A stretch of DNA of 45,269 nt from Caldithrix abyssi DSM 13497 (GTDB lineage Bacteria > Electryoneota > AABM5-125-24 > Hatepunaeales > Hatepunaeaceae): positions 1 to 45,269 of the forward strand of contig CAMBDS010000023.1 in assembly GCA_945865405.1 (NCBI GenBank), given 5' to 3'. Shown in pieces: positions 8,288 through 17,868 of the stretch. Position numbers and translations under genes: made by a program. The notes below the pieces were generated by a model. It saw only the letters and a program-made list of their open reading frames with translations, did no database searches and had not been told where the DNA came from. Numbering within the stretch: the stretch's first letter is position 1; the number at the start of each line of letters is the position of its first letter.

Positions 8288-10093
8288 TTGGCTCGCGTAC
8301 CACCCGAAAATATCCGTAACTACTGCATTATTGCCCACATCGATCACGGAAAATCGACACTTGCCGACCGTATGTTAGAGCTAACCGGCGTTATTGTCGG
8401 TGGTGCTGGAATGCCGCAAATTCTCGACGATATGGATCTCGAGCGAGAGAGGGGTATCACTATCAAAGCTCACGCAATTACAATGGATTACCTCAATCAC
8501 GATGGAGGGAGGTATGTATATAATTTGATAGATACTCCCGGACATGTCGATTTTGGATATGAAGTTTCACGAGCTTTAGCTGCATGTGAAGGTGCTATTT
8601 TGCTCGTAGATGCCTCTCAAGGAGTCGAGGCGCAAACCATCGCAAACCTATACCAGGCAATCGAAGCGGGCCTCACGATTCTTCCCGTAATGAATAAAAT
8701 AGACCTACCTTCTGCACAACCAGAATCGGTAAAACAACAAATAGTAGATTTAATTGGTTGCGATCCAGATGATATTATGTCTGTCAGCGCAAAGGCTGGA
8801 ACGGGCGTTGCAGAACTGCTTGCGGCGATTGTAACTCAAATTCCGGCTCCAAAAATAGATATTGAATTACCCCTCCAGGCATTAATATTTGATTCGCAAT
8901 TTGACAATTATCGCGGAGCTATTCCGTACGTCAGGGTAATTTCCGGTGAAATGAAAGCTGGTATGACTGTCGTATTTCATTCAACAGGAAGAAAATACCT
9001 TGTCGATGAGGTTGGGTTGCTCAGCATGAAAAAACTTCCGGTTGATGTGCTCACTGCTGGCGAAGTTGGATATTTAATACCCAATTGCAAGGAAGTTTCT
9101 GAGACGCGAGTCGGTGACACAATCGGCGACGCATTGCGCCCAATGCCCAATCCATTACCGGGTTACAGGGAACCGAAGCCAATGGTTTTTTCCGGCCTTT
9201 TTCCAGCAGACGCCGACGATTATGAACAATTAAAGGATGGTTTGGGAAGGCTAAAGCTAAATGACGCATCACTTTGGAGCGAACCGGAGACATCAACGGC
9301 ACTTGGATTTGGATTTCGATGCGGATTTTTGGGGCTTTTGCACCTTGAGATTGTGCAGGAAAGGCTTGAAAGAGAGTACAACCTCAATCTCGTATGTACA
9401 GTCCCCAACGTAGAATACAGAGTTACTCAGACAGACGGAAAGGTGATTCTGGTAGATAATCCGGCACAATTACCACATCAAACGGTAATTGAGTCAGTTG
9501 AAGAACCAGTTGTCGCTGCTCAAGTCGTTACCCCCCCCGAATACATCGGGGCAATTATGCAGTTAACGACTGAAAGACGCGGGACTTATATCAACACTGA
9601 GTACCTTGATCCGAAACGAGCGGTATTGCATTACAGATTGCCACTCGCAGAAATAATATATGATTACTATGATAAATTGAAATCTCTATCCAAAGGCTAT
9701 GCGTCGCTCGATTATGAGTATGACGGTTGGGAAGTTACGAAACTTGCTAAACTTGACATACTTTTGAATGGGGATATTGTAGATGCACTATCGGTAATTG
9801 TGACTGAAGATAAGGCATACGCATGGGGGAGAAGAGTAGTCGATAAATTGGCGGAAGTCATTCCACGTCAAATGTTTGAAGTGGCGATTCAAGCGGCGAT
9901 TGGCGGAAGAATTATCGCACGGGCATCAGTCAGGCAGATGCGCAAGAATGTCATTGCAAAATGTTACGGCGGTGACATTTCTCGAAAGCGCAAGCTATTG
10001 GAAAAGCAAAAGGAAGGCAAGAAACGTATGAAGAGAATTGGGCAGGTTGATCTGCCACAAGAGGCGTTTTTAGCGATTCTGAAGACGGATTGA
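8288..10093 (+). CDS. lepA: Elongation factor 4 (back-translocating GTPase LepA)
   Basis: 601 residues, the normal length. GTPase motifs are [14 protein letters not shown] (G1), RERGITIKA (G2), DTPGHVDF (G3) and NKIDLPSA (G4). The C-terminal LepA-specific domain ([20 protein letters not shown]) binds the ribosome A site. The start is TTG at 8288, matching the usual N-terminus ([19 protein letters not shown]), with an AGAAAG purine tract before it. It is separated from pyrC by 64 bases, so it is probably transcribed with or just after it. It looks richer in A/T at third positions than the pyr genes (visual impression). It ends in TGA. Confidence 0.97.
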   Translation: MARVPPENIRNYCIIAHIDHGKSTLADRMLELTGVIVGGAGMPQILDDMDLERERGITIKAHAITMDYLNHDGGRYVYNLIDTPGHVDFGYEVSRALAACEGAILLVDASQGVEAQTIANLYQAIEAGLTILPVMNKIDLPSAQPESVKQQIVDLIGCDPDDIMSVSAKAGTGVAELLAAIVTQIPAPKIDIELPLQALIFDSQFDNYRGAIPYVRVISGEMKAGMTVVFHSTGRKYLVDEVGLLSMKKLPVDVLTAGEVGYLIPNCKEVSETRVGDTIGDALRPMPNPLPGYREPKPMVFSGLFPADADDYEQLKDGLGRLKLNDASLWSEPETSTALGFGFRCGFLGLLHLEIVQERLEREYNLNLVCTVPNVEYRVTQTDGKVILVDNPAQLPHQTVIESVEEPVVAAQVVTPPEYIGAIMQLTTERRGTYINTEYLDPKRAVLHYRLPLAEIIYDYYDKLKSLSKGYASLDYEYDGWEVTKLAKLDILLNGDIVDALSVIVTEDKAYAWGRRVVDKLAEVIPRQMFEVAIQAAIGGRIIARASVRQMRKNVIAKCYGGDISRKRKLLEKQKEGKKRMKRIGQVDLPQEAFLAILKTD

Positions 10094-10187
10094 CTTGGCG
10101 TTCTGCCCACACTTTGTTGTATTATGTACAATACAGGTGAAAGGCTTGCGTTGCAACAAGATTAATACAATTTGTGCGGGAAGTCAA

Positions 10188-10229
10188 TGCCCATCAAATT
10201 GCCCATTTTAGTGAGCAATTTGGTGGGTA
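10188..10229. terminator. Fifteen-bp hairpin between lepA and the M16 gene
   Basis: Arms 10188-10202 and 10215-10229 pair along all 15 positions, counting two G-T wobbles, around a 12-base loop. It lies in the convergent lepA/M16 gap. There is no clear T-tract, so the terminator role is tentative. Confidence 0.4.
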
Positions 10230-10273
10230 TTGTGGATTTTGAGTGTGAGATTGGCGGAAAGTGGGGAAATGAG

Positions 10274-10299
10274 GCAGGCAGACGAGGGCGTCTGCCTGC
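10274..10299. repeat. Palindromic intergenic repeat, family A, copy 1
   Basis: Eleven-bp arms flank AGGG (core GCAGACG-AGGG-CGTCTGC). The central 20 bases recur exactly at 19894-19913. It is followed by a C-rich tract at 10336-10371. The rest of the 10094-10386 gap shows no gene. Confidence 0.6.
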
Positions 10300-10386
10300 G
10301 GAGAGTTTGCCGCAACCTGCGGAGAAATTGAAAGACCCCCCCCCTGCCCCCCCCCGCAAGCGGTGGGGAGGAAAAGAGGGCGGAGA

Positions 10387-13300
10387 TTAGTCGCGGATCC
10401 AGAAGTCGCGAGGGTAGATGCGGGTGACTGGGCGACCATTTCCTTCACGGGCGGCGATCAAGCCTTCCATCGAAACGATCTGGTCTTCGGGGCCGATTAG
10501 TAAGAATGTGTTGCTTTGTTTGGCTTGCTTGGGAGCGCCGTACCCAGTCAAGACACGCCCGTAAACCTTACCCATACGACTCCAAATTTCTTTCAACGCC
10601 TTCGGATTTTTCTTTGCTGCCAAGACTGCCTTTCGGTAAGCAGCAATTTTTTCTGGCGTGAAGCCGTCGGCGATGTCGTTGGCAAAGGTTTCGCCGCGCT
10701 CCTCATAGGTCGAAGCGGCGTTGGACTCACCAAAAGCAATCGCCACAACATAGTCCAATAATGCCGGATTAGGCTTCGCTTCCTCAAGGATCGAAACGAC
10801 AAACTTCATCGTTTCGGCGGCATCGGGACATCTTTCTGCATAATACCGGATCCCGCCCCAACGGTCACGCAAAGCGATCCCGTTTGAATATGCCAGACCC
10901 GCCCCCCAAGTCCTCATAAAGAACCCGTGAGCACCACCACCTCCATACAATCTTCCAGCAAGTGCGTCAAGCACTGCGTCTGAAGAGGCGTCATAAGGTT
11001 CGTTCAACTTGCTGCTGAAGTAAATCAAACCGTTGCGAGTACCGGGATTGACCAGACCGAAATAGACAGCTTTGGGGTCGCCTTTACGGTCGCGAACAGC
11101 CTGACCGATTACGGGGTAGTCAGCTCGCTGACCAAGCCGGATCGCCTTTTTCTCCAGTCTATCAGCAAGTCCAGCAAGTTTGGCTTCCATGGGCGCTCGA
11201 TCAGTTGCATTGGAAACCAGGAAAATGCGCGCCGTATTCTGGTTGCTGAGAATCGCCATTGCAGTGCGGAGATCAGCCAAGGCAAAACGAACGCCGTAAC
11301 CAAAATCGAAGATCGCCGATTCGAGTAGGTATTTCCAATCTGTGACAAGCGATTCGCCCTCGATTCCGGCGATTGTCGTTCTGAGGTCGGAGAGAAGTTC
11401 TTCCGCTGCCTGACGCCCGATTTCAGAGTTGGGTAGGGGAGGCGATGATTTCAGCAGAGCGTCGAGTTCATTGCGCGACAATCCTTTACCGGAATTCATC
11501 AAGTCGGTGGTAAATTTCAGGAGTTCAACACGATCAAACGGGTCAATAGGTGAAGCCAGACGCCATTTCAAACGCTGAAGGTATTGGGATTCAGTCAGGA
11601 AGCAAGAGGCGGCGAGATAACGATGGTTATCTTGATGACGCATTGCGTTAAAAGGGACATCGACCCAATCTTCCTCACTGTTTTTCATGCGATTGCGAGA
11701 TCCATTCTGTTGCTGGGAGACGACATCACGAATACGGGAGATGTTGGCATCATTGATCGAAGGCGAGGTTAGACCGGCACTCATCCAGTCGATAGCGCGG
11801 AGGGATTCCTTTTGGTTCGCGCCACTGACTTTGACGACAAGCTCGGCTCGCCCGGTAGCATCGGAAGTAGAATAGTAGCTGTTGTAAGAAAGGATTTCTT
11901 GACGCAAACGAGTTTCAACTTCCTGATGCGACAGTTTTTGTCCATCGATCTCCAAGCCTACCGAGGTTATCAGCGTTGGTAGAATCGGCACATATAGAAG
12001 CAGGGAGTCAGGAAGAGCTTGCAAGCTTAGTGCTATGCCTGCTGTTGCGGATGTGAGATTGTCAAACTGAAAAGCATCGAGCCTGACCGCGCCTAGTTTC
12101 TTCGTCGAACTCTTAAGCTCGGGGTCGAGAGTTAGTGGCGGGTTGTCGGTGAATTTCAGTTGTGGCTGAGAAGCGGCTTTTTTCTCGAGTGTGACTGTGG
12201 CGGCATCAAAGTTAGTTCGGTACATTTTCAGTGCGGCTTGCGGTGAGGAGACGCCGTATTCCTTCTGGAAACCTGCGATGTAGCCGGCAAGGCGGGCTTC
12301 TTTGGCGGCGGCAATTTTGTCGATCATCGACGGGTCAGGCTTAATTGCGACGACATAAGGTACGACCGAAGCCAATCGCCATTTTTCGATGTAGCTTGTC
12401 CAGATGTTATCATTGCTGGCAAGCCGTTTTTCGATTTTAGAGAATAAGTCGGTCAGAGTGATCGATTTTTCAAAGCCATCCAACGACTCAAGGCCCTCAA
12501 GGTGTGAGAGCCAGAACCCGGCTGGCCCGCGGCGGAAACCGAACTGGGGCGGGGTGTCGAGCACTTGCGCATAGCGACGCTGACGCTGGGAGAGATTGGC
12601 TGCCATCCGGTTGTTGAATTCCAAGAGTTGCGGTGTACCCGGCTTGAGGCTGGCGATTTCGATAAGTGCATCCTTTATCATGGCTCGTGCACTGTCAATC
12701 ACGGCGGGTGTGATGCGGGAAGCATCGACATTGCCGAGATCGATTCTGATGGGGTGCCCCGGATAACGGCTGGTTGTGCCGAAACAGTAACCAGCTCCGA
12801 GGTCGATGCGGCGATTGGCTGAATCGAAGAAAAGTTGGTAGAGGTTGCTTGACGATCCGTTGGCAAGATTGCCAAGGAAGAGATCGAGAAGAACTTCCTC
12901 CTCGAGATCGTAGGTCAAATCGGCTGGCCAGGAAAAGAGGATTTCGCCCGGATCGTCACCAGACTCAGCGGGGAAGTTGTTGATTTTTATTGTTCCTGGA
13001 GGAGCTATTGGGTTGGCAGGAGGGATGCCTTGTGCTGCGATTGAGGCGGAGGCGTTGGGCGACGGCTTCTTCTGGCATTTGACGAGGGACGATTCAAGTC
13101 GTTTCAGGCAGTCTTTGGGATCGACGCTGATCGGGACTGAGACGATTGCCCCCATATTCGACAGGATATGGGTCTCTTTGTGAAAATCCCAAAGATCTTT
13201 CGGGACCATTTCTCTGATTGCATCGGGACGACCGCCGGAGTTGTTGGCGCAGGGGTGATCGGCACCAAAGACCAGCTCGTCCATCGGTTCCCAGAGGTAT

Positions 13301-13938
13301 CCCCAAGGCTTTTCGTAGTTTGAGACCATCTCGGTGTAAACGGTACCTTTTTCTTCGACTCCGAGAGTGCCGTCTTCATGCTCGGTGATTCCGACGTGGG
13401 CGACCTCGCGGCGGATCTCTTCGTCGGTGAAGTCGGGGTTCAGGAAGGCGTTGAGCTTGGCTTCGAAGAGGGTGAAGAAGGCGTCGTTGCCTGCGACAGT
13501 GTTGAAGTGGTAGCAGGTGACGAGTTGATCGGTGTAGGCGGTGCTGTTGCCGAGAAGCATTTCTTCCAGGGCGGCGACGTGCTGGCCAACGTTTCCTTTG
13601 CCGAGGAGGAGATGCTCGCAGGTGTGAGGCTCGCCGCGATCAAAGGCGGGGGGAGTTTTGATCCAGTAGAACGCCTGCGGGGCAGACTCGAGACTGAATA
13701 GATCGACGATGAAGCCGTAGCGCTCGGCGACGAACCTGCCGCCGATGCCGTTGCCGTACTGGTCGATGTATTTGGTTTCAACGGTGAAGCCGGAGATCTT
13801 TTGGTCTGGCTCGAGAGAGTCGAAGAAGGTTTTGCCGGATGCCGTTGCAATGGTTGAGGTTAGCATGGCAATAGAAAAGGCAAATTGAAGACAGGATCGT
13901 TTGAGGTTCATTAGTGATTGTCTGAAAATTGAGGACAT
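10387..13938 (-). CDS. Exported M16C-type metalloprotease (PreP/insulinase family)
   Basis: 1183 residues with a signal peptide (hydrophobic stretch about 17-33, ending near ATASG). It has the inverted zinc motif HTCEH (His105, Glu108, His109) and a distal Glu203 in VYTEMVSNYEKP. The spacing resembles the M16C/PreP branch, whose members are large single-chain peptidases that clear peptides in a closed chamber. Four roughly similar-sized domains fit the length. It probably acts in the periplasm or outside the cell on peptides. An inner ATG at 13911 gives a tidier signal peptide; neither start has a clear ribosome site. It is divergent from the SppA fusion, another envelope protease. Substrate unknown. 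Confidence 0.85.
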   Translation of the reverse strand: MSSIFRQSLMNLKRSCLQFAFSIAMLTSTIATASGKTFFDSLEPDQKISGFTVETKYIDQYGNGIGGRFVAERYGFIVDLFSLESAPQAFYWIKTPPAFDRGEPHTCEHLLLGKGNVGQHVAALEEMLLGNSTAYTDQLVTCYHFNTVAGNDAFFTLFEAKLNAFLNPDFTDEEIRREVAHVGITEHEDGTLGVEEKGTVYTEMVSNYEKPWGYLWEPMDELVFGADHPCANNSGGRPDAIREMVPKDLWDFHKETHILSNMGAIVSVPISVDPKDCLKRLESSLVKCQKKPSPNASASIAAQGIPPANPIAPPGTIKINNFPAESGDDPGEILFSWPADLTYDLEEEVLLDLFLGNLANGSSSNLYQLFFDSANRRIDLGAGYCFGTTSRYPGHPIRIDLGNVDASRITPAVIDSARAMIKDALIEIASLKPGTPQLLEFNNRMAANLSQRQRRYAQVLDTPPQFGFRRGPAGFWLSHLEGLESLDGFEKSITLTDLFSKIEKRLASNDNIWTSYIEKWRLASVVPYVVAIKPDPSMIDKIAAAKEARLAGYIAGFQKEYGVSSPQAALKMYRTNFDAATVTLEKKAASQPQLKFTDNPPLTLDPELKSSTKKLGAVRLDAFQFDNLTSATAGIALSLQALPDSLLLYVPILPTLITSVGLEIDGQKLSHQEVETRLRQEILSYNSYYSTSDATGRAELVVKVSGANQKESLRAIDWMSAGLTSPSINDANISRIRDVVSQQQNGSRNRMKNSEEDWVDVPFNAMRHQDNHRYLAASCFLTESQYLQRLKWRLASPIDPFDRVELLKFTTDLMNSGKGLSRNELDALLKSSPPLPNSEIGRQAAEELLSDLRTTIAGIEGESLVTDWKYLLESAIFDFGYGVRFALADLRTAMAILSNQNTARIFLVSNATDRAPMEAKLAGLADRLEKKAIRLGQRADYPVIGQAVRDRKGDPKAVYFGLVNPGTRNGLIYFSSKLNEPYDASSDAVLDALAGRLYGGGGAHGFFMRTWGAGLAYSNGIALRDRWGGIRYYAERCPDAAETMKFVVSILEEAKPNPALLDYVVAIAFGESNAASTYEERGETFANDIADGFTPEKIAAYRKAVLAAKKNPKALKEIWSRMGKVYGRVLTGYGAPKQAKQSNTFLLIGPEDQIVSMEGLIAAREGNGRPVTRIYPRDFWIRD

Positions 13939-13956
13939 TAAGTTGATTGATGAACT

Positions 13957-13984
13957 GCGCGGGCTGAAATCCCGCGCTCCAAGG
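13957..13984 (+). repeat. Palindromic intergenic repeat, family B, copy 1
   Basis: GCGCGGG-CTGAAAT-CCCGCGC followed by CTCCAAGG. Related copies sit at 16778-16805 and, in the other orientation, at 37973-38002. It lies in the upstream region of the M16 gene. Confidence 0.55.
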
Positions 13985-14031
13985 AAACCTTGATAAGTTA
14001 GGAAAATGAAATATAGTCGCGGCGTGGTGAC

Positions 14032-14060
14032 TTGTCAAGAAGATCGAACGAAGGTATATT
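14032..14060 (+). promoter_or_regulatory. Sigma70-type promoter for the sppA fusion gene
   Basis: TTGTCA (14032-14037), exactly 17 bases, then TATATT (14055-14060). Transcription would start near 14067, leaving a leader of about 45 bases. Confidence 0.6.
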
Positions 14061-14111
14061 ACTACGTTGCGGTCAGTGCCACTAGAGCGAAATCAATAAC
14101 CCATTCTTAGG

Positions 14112-16604
14112 ATGAAAGAAATGTCGAAGTTTTTAGCGTACGTGATCATTGCGCTCGTTACTTTACCCGGGATTGCACCCGCTGAGAATAAATCTGTGCA
14201 ACCTTACTACAAGATTTCCGACTTTCTCGATATGACGCCTTCCGTCGATGGCGGGGCCTTGGCGGGGATGTTTAACCCTGCAGCGTTGGGGTTTTCGGAG
14301 CGTGGAGAAGCCGCCTTTACCTGGAACGACAACGATAAAAGCCCCGGCAATGACAAGATGTTCACACTCGCGTCGGATGCTGGCGGACTTGGGTTTTCGT
14401 GGCAGAGAACTGATTATGAGAATGCAGCCGGGTTGACTCCAACTGGTGGGAAGATCAACGACTTTCAAGTCGGAATCGGTGGGGGTAACGCGGGCAATCG
14501 GTTCGGCGTCAGCTATGGCTGGTCGAAGGGTAACATTACTACAGACAGACCTCGAGGAAATCAGTTGACAATAGGGGCTATTGGGAGGCCTTACCCGTGG
14601 TTATCGTATGGTGGTGCGTTCACAAAGGGTTTGAAGAAGGACGATAACTTCCGAATGCTGGTCGATTTTGGCGTACGACCGTTCAAGACGCCGATGCTGA
14701 CGGTATTCGGTGACGCAGTCTTCAATAAGAACGACAAGATCAAGGATGTGCTTTGGAGTGCCGGAGCGGCAGTTGAGCCGGTTGGCGGGGTAGCGATCAA
14801 GTTCAAGGTGTATGAGGGCGGGAGCTATACAGCGGGACTTTCGATTGCGGCTGGTGGGACGCGGCTGGCGGCTTCACCGAGATATGATAAGGATGGAAAG
14901 AGCACCTATTCCAACTACGTCATAAGATCAGGGATGCCGCAGAAAGGCAATTATCTCGATAAGGCGTTGCTGAAGCTTTTGCCGAAAAAGGTGTATGAGA
15001 AGGAGTTTGTGAGGCTTGAGCTGACCGATCAGATACGGTACCAGCGGTTTCAGTACTTCGACAGGAAGGGGCATACGCTGATGGAGCTGTTGGAGAAGCT
15101 TGAGTCAGTGAAGAACGACCCGATGACAGCGGGGCTGGCGATTAAGATTACGGAAGAGATGTACGGGTCGTGGGAAATGCTGTGGGAAGTACGTGAGATG
15201 ATGAAGGAAGTTCAAGCATCCGGGAAGACAATCGTTGTCTTTTTCGAGCGAGGTGGGATGAGGGGGTACTACCTTGCGTCGGTTGCCGATAAGATCATGG
15301 TCGATCCTGAGTCGATGGTGTCGATGTTCGGGTTTAACATGGGTAGATCATTCTACAAGAATATGCTGGAAAAGGTGGGAGTCGGGTTCGATGAGTGGAG
15401 ATTCTTCACGTACAAATCAGCAATGGAAGGGTTCTCGCGAGACTCGATGTCAGAAGCGGATAGAGAGCAGCGGCGTCAGTTGATCGAAGGATTTTACGAG
15501 ACGTATCGCGGCGACATCTGCGCATCGCGGAAGATAACGACTGAGTCGTTCGACCGTATCATCAATGAGGTGGGGGTGCTTTCGACTGACTCATTGCTGG
15601 CATATCAACTCGTCGATACGATGGGACGATGGGACGACATCGAAGACTATCTGAAGAGCGTGACCGGGTCAGAGAAGAAGATCGTCGGGTTCGGCGGGTT
15701 GAATATGCGGAAGCCTGAGACGCGGATGTGGGGAAAGCCGCCTGAAATCGCAATCATCTACGCTTTGGGACCATGCTCGATGAATGACGGTATCAACGCG
15801 CGGAAGTTGCAGAAGATCATCAAGGAAGCTCGTGAGGATGACAACATCAAAGCGGTGATCCTTCGCGCTGACTCGCCGGGCGGAGATATTCTTCCATCGG
15901 ATATTGTAGCGCAAGAGCTTAAGAAGACTGCCGAGAAGAAGCCGGTGATTATCTCACAGGGGCAGGTGGCGGCTTCGGGTGGCTACTGGATTTCTATGTA
16001 CGGCGATAAAATTGTCGCTTCGCCGTGGACGATCACCGGGTCAATCGGGGTTATCGGTGGGTGGTTCTATGACAACGGATTGAACAACAAACTTGGCATG
16101 ACTTACGACCATACGAAGATCGGCAAGCACGCCGACCTTGGCGAAGGAGCAGTTTTACCGCTGTTGGGTATGGGAGTACCGGCGCGAAACCTGACTACTG
16201 AGGAGCGAGACGGAATGGAACGTTGGATCAAGGGGTCTTACGACAATTTCATCACCAAAGTGGCGGCAGGACGAAAGATGGAGAAAGAGGCGGTCGATAA
16301 GATCGGTCAGGGGCGCGTCTGGACTGGTACGGCAGGCAAAGCGAACGGGCTTGTCGATGAATTAGGCGGGATGGAAACAGCTATTGCATTGGCGCGTGAG
16401 AAGGCCAATATTGGCAAGGATGACGAGATCAGGATCCGCGAATTGCCGGAAGCTCAGCCGCTCGACATTTCGATGTTTCAGCCTAAATTGCTCGGCATAA
16501 AGCTCGCAGATATTGAACAAGACCCGGAGCTTGTTTATATTCAGAAGCTGGCCAAGTCGGAAGGAAGACCTTTTGTGATGATGTCGCCATCGCTGATGCC
16601 CTGA
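14112..16604 (+). CDS. sppA: SppA-type signal peptide peptidase with N-terminal barrel-like domain
   Basis: 830 residues. Residues 1-25 form a signal peptide. About 30-270 is a glycine-rich, alternating-pattern region (for example VGIGGGNAGNRFGVSYGW and AGLSIAAGGTRLAASPRY) that looks like an outer-membrane beta-barrel or PorV/OmpA-like fold. The rest is a tandem SppA of the S49 family. The general-base Lys435 is in FTYKSAMEGFSRDSM and the nucleophile Ser622 is in GQVAASGGYW. Their spacing (187) is close to that of E. coli SppA (Lys209/Ser409, 200). Family members degrade leftover signal peptides in the membrane; here the extra domain suggests an outer-membrane or periplasmic location. An ATG at 14121 is an alternative start with AGGA at better distance. 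Confidence 0.88.
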   Translation: MKEMSKFLAYVIIALVTLPGIAPAENKSVQPYYKISDFLDMTPSVDGGALAGMFNPAALGFSERGEAAFTWNDNDKSPGNDKMFTLASDAGGLGFSWQRTDYENAAGLTPTGGKINDFQVGIGGGNAGNRFGVSYGWSKGNITTDRPRGNQLTIGAIGRPYPWLSYGGAFTKGLKKDDNFRMLVDFGVRPFKTPMLTVFGDAVFNKNDKIKDVLWSAGAAVEPVGGVAIKFKVYEGGSYTAGLSIAAGGTRLAASPRYDKDGKSTYSNYVIRSGMPQKGNYLDKALLKLLPKKVYEKEFVRLELTDQIRYQRFQYFDRKGHTLMELLEKLESVKNDPMTAGLAIKITEEMYGSWEMLWEVREMMKEVQASGKTIVVFFERGGMRGYYLASVADKIMVDPESMVSMFGFNMGRSFYKNMLEKVGVGFDEWRFFTYKSAMEGFSRDSMSEADREQRRQLIEGFYETYRGDICASRKITTESFDRIINEVGVLSTDSLLAYQLVDTMGRWDDIEDYLKSVTGSEKKIVGFGGLNMRKPETRMWGKPPEIAIIYALGPCSMNDGINARKLQKIIKEAREDDNIKAVILRADSPGGDILPSDIVAQELKKTAEKKPVIISQGQVAASGGYWISMYGDKIVASPWTITGSIGVIGGWFYDNGLNNKLGMTYDHTKIGKHADLGEGAVLPLLGMGVPARNLTTEERDGMERWIKGSYDNFITKVAAGRKMEKEAVDKIGQGRVWTGTAGKANGLVDELGGMETAIALAREKANIGKDDEIRIRELPEAQPLDISMFQPKLLGIKLADIEQDPELVYIQKLAKSEGRPFVMMSPSLMP

Positions 16605-16629
16605 AGTAGGATACATTCGTGATCTGAAG

Positions 16630-16654
16630 AGGGCGGCGGTGAGTCGCCCTTTTT
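16630..16654 (+). terminator. Intrinsic terminator after sppA
   Basis: AGGGCGGC-GGTGA-GTCGCCCT with one mismatch, followed directly by TTTT. It lies 26 bases past the sppA stop. Confidence 0.8.
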
Positions 16655-16735
16655 GGTTAGGGGGAAGGGGGGAATTGTAAATTGTAAAATTGGGAGTTGC
16701 GGGCGGGTTGAAACCGAGTCTGCAAGAGGGAAGAA

Positions 16736-16760
16736 TGCAGTCACTCGAGACGTGTGACTG
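16736..16760. other. Inverted repeat GCAGTCAC/GTGACTGC
   Basis: Perfect 8-bp arms around a 9-base loop in the sppA-pheS gap (16605-16837). That gap also holds a degenerate CGGGTTGAAACCG copy near 16700 and a family B palindrome. Confidence 0.4.
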
Positions 16761-16777
16761 CACGCAAGGCTGAGGCA

Positions 16778-16805
16778 AGTGCGGATTGAAATCCGCACTC
16801 CAAGA
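16778..16805 (+). repeat. Palindromic intergenic repeat, family B, copy 2
   Basis: AGTGCGGAT-TGAA-ATCCGCACT followed by CCAAG. It shares the TGAAAT centre and CTCCAAG tail with copy 1. It lies about 33 bases before pheS. Confidence 0.55.
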
Positions 16806-16837
16806 AGAATGATTTAAGTATCAAAGTTGAAAAGTCA

Positions 16838-17860
16838 GTGAATATTTCAGAAGAATTAGGGAAAATACGCCGGGCGTTCGAGGCGGCGACAGAAGCTGAT
16901 TTCACAGCGGAAGAGCTGGGGAAACTGCGGGTTGCTTATCTTGGGCGTAAAGGAATCGTTGCCGATCTGTTCGACCGGATACGCGACGTTCCTGCCGATG
17001 AGCGCAAGGAATTTGGCAGGGTGCTGAATGAACTGAAGTTATTCGTCACAGCACGGATCGAGGAACATGAAGCGACTATGCGGTCGAAGAAACCGAAAGA
17101 GAACGTCGATGTGACGTTGCCGGGAATCGTCGGCTTTCAAGGGGGGCTGCACCCGCTGACGATCATTCTGAACGAAATCACCGACGTTTTTCGTGGGATG
17201 GGGTTCACAGTCGAGACAGGGCCGGAAGCGGAGCTGATAAGCTATAACTTCGACAAGCTGAACACGCCATTCTGGCATCCGGCGCGCGATTTGACGGATA
17301 CGTTTTACCTCGATACTCCGGCTCGTGATAAACTACTGAGGACAGAAACTTCGCCGGTGCAGATCAGAGTTATGGAACGACAAAAGCCGCCAATCAGGAT
17401 CATTGCACCGGGACGTGTGTACCGAAGCGACAAACCGGACGCGACTCACTCGCCGATCTTCATGCAGGTTGAGGGACTTTATGTCGATAAAGGGGTCTCG
17501 TTTGCGGACTTGAAGGGGACAGTGCTGGCGTTTTACCGGGGCTTATTTGGGCCTCATGTGAAGACGCGGTTCAGACCACACTTTTTTCCATTCACGGAGC
17601 CGTCGGCGGAGGTTGACATGACGTGCATTTTCTGCAAAGGTAGCGGATGTCGCTTGTGCAAGCAGAGCGGATGGCTGGAAATGGGGGGATCGGGGATGGT
17701 TGATCCGAATGTCTTTTTGGGGGTCGGGATCGACCCGGAGGAGTATTCGGGGTGGGCGTTCGGGTTGGGGATCGAACGGATCGCAATCTTGAAATTTGGG
17801 GTCGATGATATCCGGTTGTTCTACGAGAATGACATACGATTCCTTAGACAGTTCGGGTAA
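16838..17860 (+). CDS. pheS: Phenylalanyl-tRNA synthetase alpha subunit
   Basis: Catalytic subunit that charges tRNA-Phe as an alpha2-beta2 enzyme with PheT. 340 residues: an N-terminal coiled-coil (1-90), class II motif 2 at GRVYRSDKPDATHSPIFMQVE, and motif 3 at GLGIERIAILKFGVDD. It carries a four-cysteine insert (CIFCKGSGCRLCK) before the final catalytic strand, seen in a subset of bacterial PheS. The start is GTG at 16838; no ATG fits. Its usual partner pheT is not adjacent but 2.1 kb downstream, after two unrelated genes. Confidence 0.96.
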   Translation: MNISEELGKIRRAFEAATEADFTAEELGKLRVAYLGRKGIVADLFDRIRDVPADERKEFGRVLNELKLFVTARIEEHEATMRSKKPKENVDVTLPGIVGFQGGLHPLTIILNEITDVFRGMGFTVETGPEAELISYNFDKLNTPFWHPARDLTDTFYLDTPARDKLLRTETSPVQIRVMERQKPPIRIIAPGRVYRSDKPDATHSPIFMQVEGLYVDKGVSFADLKGTVLAFYRGLFGPHVKTRFRPHFFPFTEPSAEVDMTCIFCKGSGCRLCKQSGWLEMGGSGMVDPNVFLGVGIDPEEYSGWAFGLGIERIAILKFGVDDIRLFYENDIRFLRQFG

Positions 17861-17868
17861 CAGGCCAG

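Noticed and set aside
10336-10371. C-rich tract as a functional element
   Set aside because: Low-complexity sequence; length may be unreliable and no structure or motif supports a function.
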